64,000 nucleotides of DNA. Source: CAUZIZ01 sp965218775. Lineage in GTDB: Bacteria; Acidobacteriota; UBA6911; RPQK01; JAJDTT01. The position numbers were made by a program, and so were the translations under genes. The stretch is taken from contig CBDCLS010000004.1 in the NCBI GenBank assembly GCA_965218775.1, positions 806,001 through 870,000 on the forward strand. Reading direction: 5' to 3'. The notes under the pieces were generated by a model. It was not told the DNA's origin, made no database searches, and was given only the letters and a program-made list of their open reading frames with translations. Below, piece after piece: positions 42,034 through 51,225 of the stretch (position 1 is the first letter of the stretch; every line of letters begins with the position of its first letter).

Positions 42034-43557
42034 ATGAAGAATTACAAAGCTCTTGTCCTGCTGTTCGCATCGGCTGCCTTCGCCCTCCTTGCGTGTGCGG
42101 ACTTCCTTCGACCGGCTGCCTCAGAGTCCATCGCACGCGAGGAGATGCTTGGGACCTTCTCGGCTGATACCGCCAACCTCGTGTATCGCTGGAACTCGGA
42201 AGATCCGCGATCCGAGAAGGAACGCCGCCTGGCACTGTTCGACTTCATGTACGAGACCTATGACAACTCGACCTGGCTGCCCCAGTCGTTATTTGAACGG
42301 AATCGAGTGACGCAGATCGTGACTGGAGACACCGACGACATTGTCAGCAACAGGATCGGAATGGCTCTTTGGCCGGAGAATCGTGCTGTGAAAGCCTACG
42401 GGATGGCTCCCCAGACCGATCCAGGCAAGCCACTCGGCTGGACAGTCAACTGTCTGGTTTGCCACTCAGCTGAGATCGATGGCGTCGTCTACCTGGGGGC
42501 TGGGAGCAAGGTGTTCGACGAAAAGGCCATTACTGATGCGCTTAGGATACTGACCTCGCGAACCGGTCGATTCGGGCTCTCGCGAAGCTCTTTTGACTAC
42601 GAGATGGCGGTCTCGGCCAATGACATCATGCGTCGACAGCATCTCGGCGTTATCGCGCCGCCGACACGGGCTCGCTCGACTGCCTTCGCCGCTTCCCACG
42701 TGGAACTGGGACTGCGCAGTCACAACGGAGCCGTTCCGAGTGAACAAGAAGTCGGATCACGCGATATCGCCAAGATCCCACCTCTCTGGCATACCGCGGC
42801 AAAGTTGCCGTTCGGTCGTTGGTACGTGGATGGGAGCTTCCGGGGCCAGTACGCTCTCATGTCAACCACCATGGAACTGAAGAAGGGTCGCTCCTTCGAT
42901 GAGATCGAACGGCACGTACTTCCTCGCATCAAGAAGCAGTTCAACGAAGTTGTCCAACATCTGAGACCGCCGAGATATCCCCACTCCATCGACCGAGGCC
43001 TCGCCGCCAAAGGGAAAAGACTCTTCTATTCGACTCAGATGGGCTGTCACACCTGTCATGGCACGTATGACGAAGAAGGAAACGTTGAGTGGACGGGGGC
43101 TCATGTCGACGTGGGGACGGATAGCGTCCGACTCGAGGTGGTTACAAAGGGGTTCACGGACGCATTCCGGGAGAGCCCACTCGCTGACCACGGAGTACTG
43201 CAAAAGAGTGAAGGCTATGCTGCACCTCCCCTCACAGGGGTCTGGGCCAACTTCCCCTACCTCCACAATGGCAGCGTCCCCACTCTCCACCATCTCCTGG
43301 GGGCCGAAGCAGAACGGCCGAAAATATTCAGTGTGCTGGCGGCACGCTATTTTGACCGTGAGCGTGTCGGACAGAAGCTCTCCCCGGAAAAGTTCATCCC
43401 CCTGAGTGAAGCGGAACTTCTTCTAGAGTTCGAAGGTGATCGGAATTGGTTCAACACGTATCGGACCGGCCACGGAAATCAAGGCCACGATGTCTGGTCA
43501 AGGATCAAAACCGACGAAAACCGCAGGGCATTGATTGAGTATCTGAAGACACTTTGA
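42034..43557 (+). CDS. Di-heme c-type cytochrome lipoprotein
   Basis: 507 residues with a lipoprotein signal peptide (FASAAFALLACADF; LLAC lipobox). Two heme c attachment sites are visible, CLVCH at ~147 and CHTCH at ~339, with later APPLTGVWANFPYLHNGSVPTLHHLL, typical of di-heme cytochromes related to the cytochrome c peroxidase/rubber-oxygenase branch. It would sit in the periplasm, anchored to a membrane, and transfer electrons or oxidise a substrate. A sigma-54-like promoter overlaps its upstream region. The membrane protein at 43608 follows by 50 bp and may be cotranscribed. Confidence 0.9.
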   Translation: MKNYKALVLLFASAAFALLACADFLRPAASESIAREEMLGTFSADTANLVYRWNSEDPRSEKERRLALFDFMYETYDNSTWLPQSLFERNRVTQIVTGDTDDIVSNRIGMALWPENRAVKAYGMAPQTDPGKPLGWTVNCLVCHSAEIDGVVYLGAGSKVFDEKAITDALRILTSRTGRFGLSRSSFDYEMAVSANDIMRRQHLGVIAPPTRARSTAFAASHVELGLRSHNGAVPSEQEVGSRDIAKIPPLWHTAAKLPFGRWYVDGSFRGQYALMSTTMELKKGRSFDEIERHVLPRIKKQFNEVVQHLRPPRYPHSIDRGLAAKGKRLFYSTQMGCHTCHGTYDEEGNVEWTGAHVDVGTDSVRLEVVTKGFTDAFRESPLADHGVLQKSEGYAAPPLTGVWANFPYLHNGSVPTLHHLLGAEAERPKIFSVLAARYFDRERVGQKLSPEKFIPLSEAELLLEFEGDRNWFNTYRTGHGNQGHDVWSRIKTDENRRALIEYLKTL

Positions 43558-43607
43558 GTGACTCTTGACGGAGTTGTGGAACCATAGACCGAAAGAAAGG
43601 AGCCAAA

Positions 43608-44075
43608 ATGTTTACGCTGGTATCCAACCCCTATGCGAAGGCGAAGCCGAGGTTCGACCCCTATTCGGTGGCGAAGCCAATGTTCTGGTTGAGCATCGCG
43701 CTCTACCTGGTCGCGTTCGCTCTCCCAGTCGGCAGCGGGCGCTTCGAACAACCCGGATTCCTGGCGTTGACTTACGGACTATTCTTCTGCCTCAACGCTC
43801 CTTGGCTATTGGCGGGCTGGCTGGCCAATGGCGTCTACTGGCTTGCGGTCGTTGTCGTTGCGAAGCGGCGTTGGCAGCTGGCGGCGCGTCTTGGAGCGGC
43901 CGCTTCGTGCATGGCCCTCAGCGTCTTGCTGGTCGGCGGATTCTCGCGCCTGAACCTGGGCGACTGGGGTCCTGGCTATTGGTCCTGGTCAGGCAGTATG
44001 ATGCTGCTGACTTGCGCCGCAGTTCTGCTCGTCGCCGCATCCGGTGAGAAGGGTGATCAGAAGAGAACCGGCTAG
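43608..44075 (+). CDS. Four-helix integral membrane protein of unknown function
   Basis: 155 residues with four hydrophobic stretches: MFWLSIALYLVAFALPVGSG, ALTYGLFFCLNAPWLLAGWLANGVYWLAVVVVA, LGAAASCMALSVLLVGGF and SGSMMLLTCAAVLLVAA. I do not recognise the family. AAAGGAG lies 6 bp before the ATG. Its end overlaps the end of the opposite-strand DUF1501 gene by 4 bp. Its position after the cytochrome gene suggests a possible functional tie. Confidence 0.7.
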   Translation: MFTLVSNPYAKAKPRFDPYSVAKPMFWLSIALYLVAFALPVGSGRFEQPGFLALTYGLFFCLNAPWLLAGWLANGVYWLAVVVVAKRRWQLAARLGAAASCMALSVLLVGGFSRLNLGDWGPGYWSWSGSMMLLTCAAVLLVAASGEKGDQKRTG

Positions 44076-45445
44076 GCCAGGATCTCCCGAAGGACCTTGC
44101 CACCCACGTCGGTCAAGCGGAAATCTCGACCACTGTGCCGGTAGGTGAGGCGTTTGTGATCGAGCCCCAGGAGGTGCAGAACGGTGGCGTGCAGATCGTT
44201 GGGGTGGACCGGGTTTTCGGTTGCCTTGAAACCGAAGTCGTCGGTGGAGCCGTAGGCCAGTCCCCCCTTGACTCCTCCTCCCGCCAACAACGTCGTGTAG
44301 CCGGGGACGTTGTGATCGCGGCCCTTTCCAATCTTCTCCAAGCCGCTGTTCTGAATCATCAGCGTGCGACCGAACTCACTACCCACAATGATCAGCGTTT
44401 CGTCGAAGAGGCCTCTCGATTTCAGGTCCTCGACCAGAGAAGCAATAGGTCCGTCGGCCTGACGAGCCAGTCTGCCGTGGTCCATGATGTCGTCGTGGCT
44501 GTCCCAGGGTTGAGATTCGCCATAGAACACTTGCACGATGCGAACTCCGTGTTCCACCAGCCGTAAGGCCATGAGACAACCTCGACCAAAGTCACTCTCA
44601 CCGTAACGGGATCGGACGGACTCCTTCTCCCTGGTAATGTCGAAAACCCGGGGCGCTTCCGTCTGCATCCGAAAAGCGACCTCCATTGCCTCGATGCTCG
44701 ACTCCAGAGCCGGCTGCGGTCCCAGCCGCCCTAGGTAGGAGCGGTTCAGGCGCTCGAGCAGCGTCAGCTGCCTCTTCTGATCGTCTGGACCGAGAGTCGC
44801 GTTGCGAATGTTCCGAACCAGCTTTTCCGGTTCCGTCTCGTTGTTGTGGATGTGTGCCCCCTGAAGGGAATTGGGCAGAAAACCCGAAGACCAGAGGGGA
44901 GGCCCAACCGTCGGATTGCCAGGACAAAGAACCACGAAACCCGGAAGATTCTCGTTCTCCGACCCGAGTCCGTAGGTGATCCAGGAACCCATGGAAGGGT
45001 GCCCCGGAAGCTGATGTCCACAGCTCATCAGCAGGAGGGAGGGCTCGTGATTACCGTTGTCCGAGTACATGGAGCGGATCACGCAAAAATCATCAATTGC
45101 TGCCCCTACCTGCGGGAATATCTCTGAAACCTGAAGACCACTTTGGCCGCAGCGCTGAAACTGGAACGGCGATCTCATCAAGTTCCCCGACGCCCGGTCG
45201 GTCTTGATCTTGGGACCAGGCAGGGGATCGCCGTCGTGCCGGTCGAGCATCGGCTTGGGGTCGAACGTGTCTACCTGGGAAAGCCCGCCGTTTAGAAACA
45301 GAAAGATCACGTGCTTGGCCCGGGCAGGAAAATGGGGAGCCCGCGCCGAAAGGGATGTATTGCGAGAGGTGGCTGCCAAAAGACTCGAGAGTCCCACTGA
45401 GCCGAAGCCAGCACCCACAAGAGACAAAAGCTCACGTCTATTCAT
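44072..45445 (-). CDS. DUF1501 secreted protein (Tat-type)
   Basis: 457 residues beginning MNRRELLSLVGAGFGSVGLSSLLA, a Tat-like signal (NRREL). HVIFLFLNGGLSQVDTFDPKP, VIRSMYSDNGNHEPSLLLMSCG and SEFGRTLMIQNSG ... GKGRDHNVPGYTTLLAGGGVKGG are diagnostic of DUF1501, a sulfatase/alkaline-phosphatase-fold family of unknown activity. These are nearly always encoded next to DUF1549/DUF1553 cytochrome proteins, as here (45935-48655), though a 489-bp repeat-rich stretch separates them. Convergent with the 43608 gene. Confidence 0.92.
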   Translation of the reverse strand: MNRRELLSLVGAGFGSVGLSSLLAATSRNTSLSARAPHFPARAKHVIFLFLNGGLSQVDTFDPKPMLDRHDGDPLPGPKIKTDRASGNLMRSPFQFQRCGQSGLQVSEIFPQVGAAIDDFCVIRSMYSDNGNHEPSLLLMSCGHQLPGHPSMGSWITYGLGSENENLPGFVVLCPGNPTVGPPLWSSGFLPNSLQGAHIHNNETEPEKLVRNIRNATLGPDDQKRQLTLLERLNRSYLGRLGPQPALESSIEAMEVAFRMQTEAPRVFDITREKESVRSRYGESDFGRGCLMALRLVEHGVRIVQVFYGESQPWDSHDDIMDHGRLARQADGPIASLVEDLKSRGLFDETLIIVGSEFGRTLMIQNSGLEKIGKGRDHNVPGYTTLLAGGGVKGGLAYGSTDDFGFKATENPVHPNDLHATVLHLLGLDHKRLTYRHSGRDFRLTDVGGKVLREILA

Positions 45446-45600
45446 ACGAAGGTCCTGTGCCTAACGAGTTTCTCTGATCTTACAGGATTCTCCAGAACCT
45501 GTCATCGTGTGGATTCCCCGAGGCGCTCTGTCCAGTAGTCCCGCCCCAGAAGCGCTGGTCTCATTCGAGAAAGAAACTTTGGCACAGCGATCGCCCGAGT

Positions 45601-45704
45601 CCTTCGAAATTCGCTTGTTCGATATTCTGCGGTTTAGCATTCATCGGTTGTCTTCTCCGGAACCAAGGATAAAGGCCGAATCACAAACCGCAGAACTCCG
45701 AAGG
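45601..45704. repeat. 104-bp degenerate inverted-repeat element
   Basis: The first 35 bases (CCTTCG...TTCGATATTCTGCGGTTT) recur, 32 of 35, at 53223-53257. The far end (45685-45704, AAACCGCAGAACTCCGAAGG) is an inverted, internally shortened copy of the same arm. There is no gene inside. Confidence 0.6.
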
Positions 45705-45738
45705 CGGGGGCAGTGAGGAAGTTTCAGGTTAGATATAG

Positions 45739-45921
45739 TTAGCCCGCATTTCTCATCGCCGGTCTACTACGTCGCCGCAATCATCCGCCCTGGCTGTGTT
45801 TCGCTCGGTCGGCCTCCTCGACGTACTGTACAAGTACGACTGCGGAGGCCTCGGTCGCAAGCCTTGCCAGGACGGCCCTTGCGGCGCCTCGCTACGGCAG
45901 GCGATGAGAAATGCGGGTTAG
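45739..45921. repeat. 183-bp foldback element
   Basis: The ends TTAGCCCGCATTTCTCATCG and the matching inverse finishing at 45921 pair over ~20 bp. The centre is a perfect palindrome region (GGCCTCC...CGTACT...AGTACG...GGAGGCC). The arms between pair imperfectly, so the entire element can fold. A 36-bp piece recurs at 8148-8183. The right edge is 13 bp from the stop of the PSD1 gene. Confidence 0.8.
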
Positions 45922-45934
45922 TGCTCCACCCGGT

Positions 45935-48655
45935 TCACGGAACCGAGCTGAACTCACTGGAGGCGAGGAGGACCTGGGCGTATTTGGACCAGGCTCCCTC
46001 TGCCTTCTGAAGATAGTCCAGTCCCAGCTGGACCTCGGCGGCTGAGGGTGGGCGACCGTAGAGCATGGCGTAGGCGCGCTGGATTCGCGGCTGGATCCCG
46101 TCTGGGGCCTCCTCCTTGAGGCGTTCTGCCAAGGCTGCGGCCTGATCCATTACGAAACTGCTGTTGAGAAAATAGAGCCTCTGCATAGGACCGACTGTGA
46201 TGCTCCGCCTGGCGCTGTGACTGTTGGGGTCGGGGAAATCAAACATTGCCAGGGTTGGGTTGGGCTTGGTGCGACTCACGACTGTGTAAAGGGTACGGCG
46301 CCGATAGTCGTCGCTCAAGGGAGCTGACGGACCGCCCAGGGTTCGATCCAGCTTTCCGGAAACCGCAAGAATGGTGTCACGTAAGGCCTCGGCGTCGAGC
46401 CTCTGGATCAGGTTTGCCCGCCAGAGCAGACGGTTGTCCGGATCCTTCGCGGCGTTTTCTTCCTGGTGTTGCGAACTCAAAGCATAGGTCGCGGAAAGCA
46501 TGATCTCCCGGTGAAGAGCCTTGATCGACCAGCCGCTCTGGACGAATCGTGCCGCCAGATAATCCAACAACCTGGGATGGCTTGCCTTTGCTCCCAGCCG
46601 GCCTAGATTGCTGGGAGTGCGGACAATTCCCTGCCCGAAATGATGCTGCCAGACGCGATTGGCCATGACCCGAGCCGTCAACGGATTCTCCGGGCTGGCG
46701 ATGGCTTGGGCCAATTCTAGACGCCCACTGCCCTGACTGAAGTTTCTCGGCACCCCTTCGCTGAGGACGTGTAGAAATCGCCTGGGGGCTACTTTGCCAA
46801 GGTTGTCCTTGTCACCGCGGATGGCGATGCGGAGGTCCTCGGGCTTCTCCAGATCCCGGTAGCCGTGCAGGAAGGGATAGGGTTCGGGCATGGCCTCTTC
46901 CAGCTGCTTGAGCTCCCCCCGCATCCGGTCCAGGTGCTTCTTCCATTCCCCGGTCAGAAAGCGGTCGATCTCCAGACCTTCCTCGGAGCCGTAGTACACC
47001 ACTCCGCCCTCGAACCTGAAGCTTCCCCTGGGATGCGGCTCTGCGGCTAGGTCCCTCCACAGATACCACTTTTGGAGATCGAGGAACTCAAGATTGGCAT
47101 ACTGGCGGGTACCCATGTCGGCGGCCCCCTTGGCACCTCCCAGCTTGACGTAGTTACGGTCTTCCAGCTCCTTCTTTTCACGGTCTATAGTGAGGACAAT
47201 CTCCTGAAACCGAGCCGCCAGATCTGTGGCTTCTTCCAGGGAACCCCCTCGCGCCAACATCGCTTGCCAGTCTTTAAGATAGGGATGTTCCTTCTCGGCC
47301 TGGCTCAGGTATTTGATCCAGCGATCCACGACCTCGGTATCGAGCTGAGCTTCTTCGGCAGCAGCAAGGGCGGAAGGTTGTTGCCCGCGAATCACCTTCA
47401 AGGCAGCAACCATATAGGAAGAGGTCTGCTCCAGCAGAATGTCTGCCAGCTGTTCCGTCTGAGATTTGATGAATTTCTGGATGGCACCTTTCTTGTCTGA
47501 GACCTTCTCCTCGGCCTTCTTGTAGATCTCGACGACCTGCTCTTCAACCAGCGGATATTCCCAAACCTCGCTGCTGGCGAAGACGCCTTTTAGGGAGTAG
47601 AAGTCCTGGGTAGGTATAGGATCGTATTTGTGGTCGTGGCAGCGGGCACAGCCTACGGTAAGAGCCATGAAACTCCTCGCCGTGACGTCGACCAGATCGT
47701 CCTGGCTGGGAGCGAGCACCAGAAAAGCCAGACCGGCAAGCAGTTCCTCTTGCTCTTCGGATGGCAGCAGGTCGGCCGCCAACTGAGCTTTTATGAATTT
47801 ATCGTATGGCAAGTCCTGGTTGAAGGCCTGGACGACCCAGTCCCGATAACGGTGTGCGTTGGGATAGGGCGTATCTTCTCTTGCTCCAATCCGGCCATCT
47901 GAATAGCGGGCCAGATCCAGCCAATAACGTCCCCACCGCTCTCCATAGTGGAGCGAAGAAAGGAGCCGGTCGACTACCCTGCCGAAGGCCTCTGGTGAGT
48001 CATCGTCGGCGAGGAACGCCTCCACCTCTTCGGGAGAGGGCGGCAGACCAGTGAGATCGAAGCTAGCCCTTCGGATCAGGGTCCTCTTGCCGGCCGCGGC
48101 TACTGGCTCAAGACCCTCCTGTTCGAGCTTCGCCAGAATGAAATGATCGACCGGGCTCCTGGGCCAACTACGGTCTCCTACTTCAGGCAGCGAAGACTCG
48201 TGAAAGGGTTGAAAAGACCAGAAAGCGCGGTGCTCGGGTGGGACGACGTGGCTAGCGGTCTCGGCGGCGGGTAAAAGGTCTTCCTCGGTCTCCGGCCAGA
48301 CGGCACCGGCATCAATCCAGGCTTTCAGATCTTCGATCTGGTTGTCGGCCAGTTTGCCCTGAGGAGGCATGCTCAGCCGCTCGTGAGTCTGGGAAACGGC
48401 CTGGGTCAGCAGACTCCCGGCCGAATTCCCGGGCAGCACGGCAGGTCCCGAGTTGCCGCCGCGGCGTAGCCCTTCACCTGAATCCACTTGAAGGCCCCCT
48501 TTTCTAGCACTGGTGTGGCAGGCGTAGCAGTTCTCGGCCAGCAGCGGCCGGATCCGCATTTCGAAGAACTCGACTGTCGCAGCATCAGAGCCGAATGAGG
48601 CCAAGGACGTTGACGCCAGCACGGCGCAGGCTGCCAGGCAAGTACGGCAATCCAT
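45935..48655 (-). CDS. PSD1 and DUF1549/DUF1553 secreted cytochrome-like protein
   Basis: 906 residues with an N-terminal signal peptide (CLAACAVLASTSLASFGSDA). The PSCyt1 heme motif ENCYACHTSARKGG is followed by a DUF1549 domain (TLIRRASFDLTGLPPSPEEVEAFL) and DUF1553 (LTARVMANRVWQHHFGQGIV ... NLGRLGAKASHPRLLDYLA). The middle has a charged coiled-coil-like segment (KAEEKVSDKKGAIQKFIKSQ). The family is widespread in Planctomycetes, Verrucomicrobia and Acidobacteria; an extracytoplasmic redox or degradative role is suspected but not proven. The start was chosen at the ATG giving the signal peptide; the RBS is weak. Confidence 0.9.
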   Translation of the reverse strand: MDCRTCLAACAVLASTSLASFGSDAATVEFFEMRIRPLLAENCYACHTSARKGGLQVDSGEGLRRGGNSGPAVLPGNSAGSLLTQAVSQTHERLSMPPQGKLADNQIEDLKAWIDAGAVWPETEEDLLPAAETASHVVPPEHRAFWSFQPFHESSLPEVGDRSWPRSPVDHFILAKLEQEGLEPVAAAGKRTLIRRASFDLTGLPPSPEEVEAFLADDDSPEAFGRVVDRLLSSLHYGERWGRYWLDLARYSDGRIGAREDTPYPNAHRYRDWVVQAFNQDLPYDKFIKAQLAADLLPSEEQEELLAGLAFLVLAPSQDDLVDVTARSFMALTVGCARCHDHKYDPIPTQDFYSLKGVFASSEVWEYPLVEEQVVEIYKKAEEKVSDKKGAIQKFIKSQTEQLADILLEQTSSYMVAALKVIRGQQPSALAAAEEAQLDTEVVDRWIKYLSQAEKEHPYLKDWQAMLARGGSLEEATDLAARFQEIVLTIDREKKELEDRNYVKLGGAKGAADMGTRQYANLEFLDLQKWYLWRDLAAEPHPRGSFRFEGGVVYYGSEEGLEIDRFLTGEWKKHLDRMRGELKQLEEAMPEPYPFLHGYRDLEKPEDLRIAIRGDKDNLGKVAPRRFLHVLSEGVPRNFSQGSGRLELAQAIASPENPLTARVMANRVWQHHFGQGIVRTPSNLGRLGAKASHPRLLDYLAARFVQSGWSIKALHREIMLSATYALSSQHQEENAAKDPDNRLLWRANLIQRLDAEALRDTILAVSGKLDRTLGGPSAPLSDDYRRRTLYTVVSRTKPNPTLAMFDFPDPNSHSARRSITVGPMQRLYFLNSSFVMDQAAALAERLKEEAPDGIQPRIQRAYAMLYGRPPSAAEVQLGLDYLQKAEGAWSKYAQVLLASSEFSSVP

Positions 48656-48859
48656 AGCTTGAGAATGTAAGTTAGCAGCGACCTCACTGTCAATCGGATC
48701 CGCAGCGGTTCCGAGTGGAGTGAGAAGGAGGACTACGTGGTGCCGCCGAATGGATAGGGTCCGCACACCCACCTTTGTCTGTAAGGAAGCTATGGAACTG
48801 AGCTGCCCCGCAGCCGCGTTTTACCGCTCCAGCACCAAGTGGAAGACTGGCGACACCTT

Positions 48860-50278
48860 TCAGGAAGCCTTCGAGATCTGGGCGCTCGCGGAACGTTTGT
48901 TCACAATGTCCAGAGCCGCCACTCGGTAGGCCTCGGCGAGCGTGGGAAAATTAAAGATGTTGTCTGCGAAGAAATCTACGTCACAGCTATTGAGGAGTCC
49001 CATTTGACCCAGGTGGATCAGCTCGGTTGCGCCCTCACCCACAATGTGGACACCGAGCAATCGTTCACCCTGGGGGTCGGCTACCAGCTTCAGGAAACCC
49101 ACCGTCAGACCTGAAATCTGTCCCCGAGCCACCTCATCGAATCGTGCCCGACCGACCAGGGCGCCGCCGAAACGATCGGCTGCCTGCTGCTCTGTGATCC
49201 CCACGGCGGCCATTTCGGGGATCGTGTAGATGCCCATCGGGATCGCTTCATCTTTGCTGTCTTTCCCCAACCCAAGGGCATGAAGGACGGCGCGCCGACC
49301 CTGCTCCATCGCCGAGGAAGCCAACCCGGGAGGCCCGGCAACGTCTCCAACGGCGTAGATATGGGAAACGGATGTTCTGCAGCAAGGGTCGACCTCAAGG
49401 CCTCCTCGGGAGTTCACCTCAAGACCGGCACTTTCTACATTGAGACAGTCCAGGTTGGCCTGACGCCCTATGGCTACCAACATCTTTTCGCTCTCGATTC
49501 TCTCTCCATCAGTCAGCTCGACAGTCACTCTTGAGACTCCGTCCCAACCGACTTCGCTGATTCGGCGCTTGCTCAGGTAGCGACCACCACTCCCCCGAAA
49601 GCTTTTCAAAAACTCTTCCGTCATTTCAGGATCCAGGAAATTGAGGGGGCGATCCGATCGATCGATGACCGTGACCTGGACTCCCAGGAGTAGGAAGATC
49701 GAGGCATATTCGCAAGCAATGACGCCACCGCCCAGAACCGTTAACGAACCGGGAAGATAGTTCATGGACAGTATCGAATCACTGTCCAGGATATATTGGT
49801 GGTCGACCGGAATTTCGGGGGGGATGCGCGGCCTGGATCCTGTGGCGATCACAAAGACGTCGGCGCTGAGGCACTGGGTCGACCCCTTCGGAGACATCAC
49901 CTCCACGGCTCCTTCCGAAACGAAGCGGGCCCGGCCTAGATAGCGCTCGATCTGGTTTCGCTCCAGATGACGACGCATGAAACCCACATGGGACTCGATG
50001 ACTTGATGCATCCGCCCAATCAGGTGGGTCACCCTGAGATTCTCTTTAAGCTTGCACTCCAAGATCGTGCTGGTTCGCTGATAGCGGTCCAGCTGCAGCG
50101 CATTCTCCCTGAGGGTCTTGCTGGGTATCGTACCGGTATGAACACAGGCCCCCCCCACCTCTCGGTCGCGCTCGACGACGGCTACACGCTTGCCCGCCTT
50201 GGCTCCCTGAACTGCTGCCTTCTGACCGGCCGGTCCGCTGCCGATGACCAGAATGTCGTAGTGGTTTGAGGAATTCAT
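48860..50278 (-). CDS. sthA: Soluble pyridine nucleotide transhydrogenase, SthA type
   Basis: 472 residues of the flavoprotein disulfide reductase superfamily: FAD-binding GSGPAGQKAAVQGAKAG, GGACVHTGTIPSKTLRE, NAD(P)-binding VLGGGVIACEYASI, and YAVGDVAGPPGLASSAMEQGR. The redox pair CxxxxC is reduced to a single Cys (CVHTGT), as in SthA rather than lipoamide dehydrogenase, so it should exchange hydride between NADPH and NAD. It is therefore not the missing E3 of the aceE complex, although that cannot be excluded by sequence alone. It overlaps the HDOD gene end by 4 bp (ATGA), suggesting coupling. Confidence 0.88.
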   Translation of the reverse strand: MNSSNHYDILVIGSGPAGQKAAVQGAKAGKRVAVVERDREVGGACVHTGTIPSKTLRENALQLDRYQRTSTILECKLKENLRVTHLIGRMHQVIESHVGFMRRHLERNQIERYLGRARFVSEGAVEVMSPKGSTQCLSADVFVIATGSRPRIPPEIPVDHQYILDSDSILSMNYLPGSLTVLGGGVIACEYASIFLLLGVQVTVIDRSDRPLNFLDPEMTEEFLKSFRGSGGRYLSKRRISEVGWDGVSRVTVELTDGERIESEKMLVAIGRQANLDCLNVESAGLEVNSRGGLEVDPCCRTSVSHIYAVGDVAGPPGLASSAMEQGRRAVLHALGLGKDSKDEAIPMGIYTIPEMAAVGITEQQAADRFGGALVGRARFDEVARGQISGLTVGFLKLVADPQGERLLGVHIVGEGATELIHLGQMGLLNSCDVDFFADNIFNFPTLAEAYRVAALDIVNKRSASAQISKAS

Positions 50279-51156
50279 AGCTGCATGGATTCGACGGCTT
50301 CGAGAATCGATTCATTCTTGGAAAGCAAAGAGTCCACATCGTCCGGATAGAGATTCAGGTCCACAAATACCGGATGAGCGCGCAGCACATCCTCGTCAGA
50401 CGTCTCATCGAGTAGATGATCTGAGAGAAGATCGGCGACGCAGACTAACTTGGCCTCATCGGGATATTCGACGGCATCCTGATAACAATCCCGGCAGGCA
50501 ATCGCTTCCTGCACCTGTTGAGGCAATCCCCACTCCCGGGCCATCCGGGCGCCGACGCTGCTCCCGAACTCCTCCATGAGGAGAACGGCAATCTCAGCTT
50601 CGAGTTCCCAGCCCAGCGACTTCTCGACGGCCTGGACTGCCTCCAAGACAACTGGCTTACCGATATCGTGGAGCAGCCCGCACAAGAACGCCGTCTCGGC
50701 ATTAAGTCGCAGCAGGCGCGCGGCCTCCTGGGCACAAAAGGCTGCTGCCACCGAGTGGTTCCAGAGTTTCTGGAGTTCGGCCTTCTTCCCGTCAAGCCGA
50801 AAGAGTCGACCGCCGACCGCAACTGCAAGCGCAATCTCGGCGATCCGCTCGAATCCCAGCCGGGCCACGGCCTGGTGCAGGGAAACTATCTGTGAGTTCC
50901 AACCATAGGCCGCGGAGTTGCCCACCTTCAGCACGTGACTGACAAGGGACTGGTCCGAATGGATGACTCCGGCCAACTCAGCAGCGCGAGTGTCTTGACT
51001 GCGGGCTAGAGACAGAACCCGCCCCGCAACGGCTGGCAACAGGGGCAGCTCGAGCGTCTTGTCATCCAGGTGGGACGAGACAGCACTTCGGATTGCCTCC
51101 AGGCGTAGACCGGCCGGAGGCCGAGGCAAATAGTCTTGAAGGCCCTGTTCCTGCAT
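50275..51156 (-). CDS. HDOD-domain signalling protein
   Basis: 293 residues. The HDOD pattern is clear: LPLLPAVAGRVLSLARSQD, VIHSDQSLVSHVLKVGNSAAYG and LHQAVARLGFERIAEIALAV, followed by FLCGLLHDIGKPVVLEA with the HD pair. HDOD proteins act as signalling scaffolds, often without phosphodiesterase activity. The ATG start is preceded by a weak GAGAA. Its stop overlaps the sthA start, so the two are likely cotranscribed, an uncommon partnership. Confidence 0.88.
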   Translation of the reverse strand: MQEQGLQDYLPRPPAGLRLEAIRSAVSSHLDDKTLELPLLPAVAGRVLSLARSQDTRAAELAGVIHSDQSLVSHVLKVGNSAAYGWNSQIVSLHQAVARLGFERIAEIALAVAVGGRLFRLDGKKAELQKLWNHSVAAAFCAQEAARLLRLNAETAFLCGLLHDIGKPVVLEAVQAVEKSLGWELEAEIAVLLMEEFGSSVGARMAREWGLPQQVQEAIACRDCYQDAVEYPDEAKLVCVADLLSDHLLDETSDEDVLRAHPVFVDLNLYPDDVDSLLSKNESILEAVESMQL

Positions 51157-51225
51157 GAGTTCTCATTGACTTCTTCGGCCTCACCCAGACGGTACTTTAG
51201 TTTGATTACAGGAATATGGTGATAC

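Noticed and set aside
48860..50278. Lipoamide dehydrogenase (E3) for the aceE complex
   Set aside because: The active site has one Cys (CVHTGT) instead of the CxxxxC pair, matching SthA.
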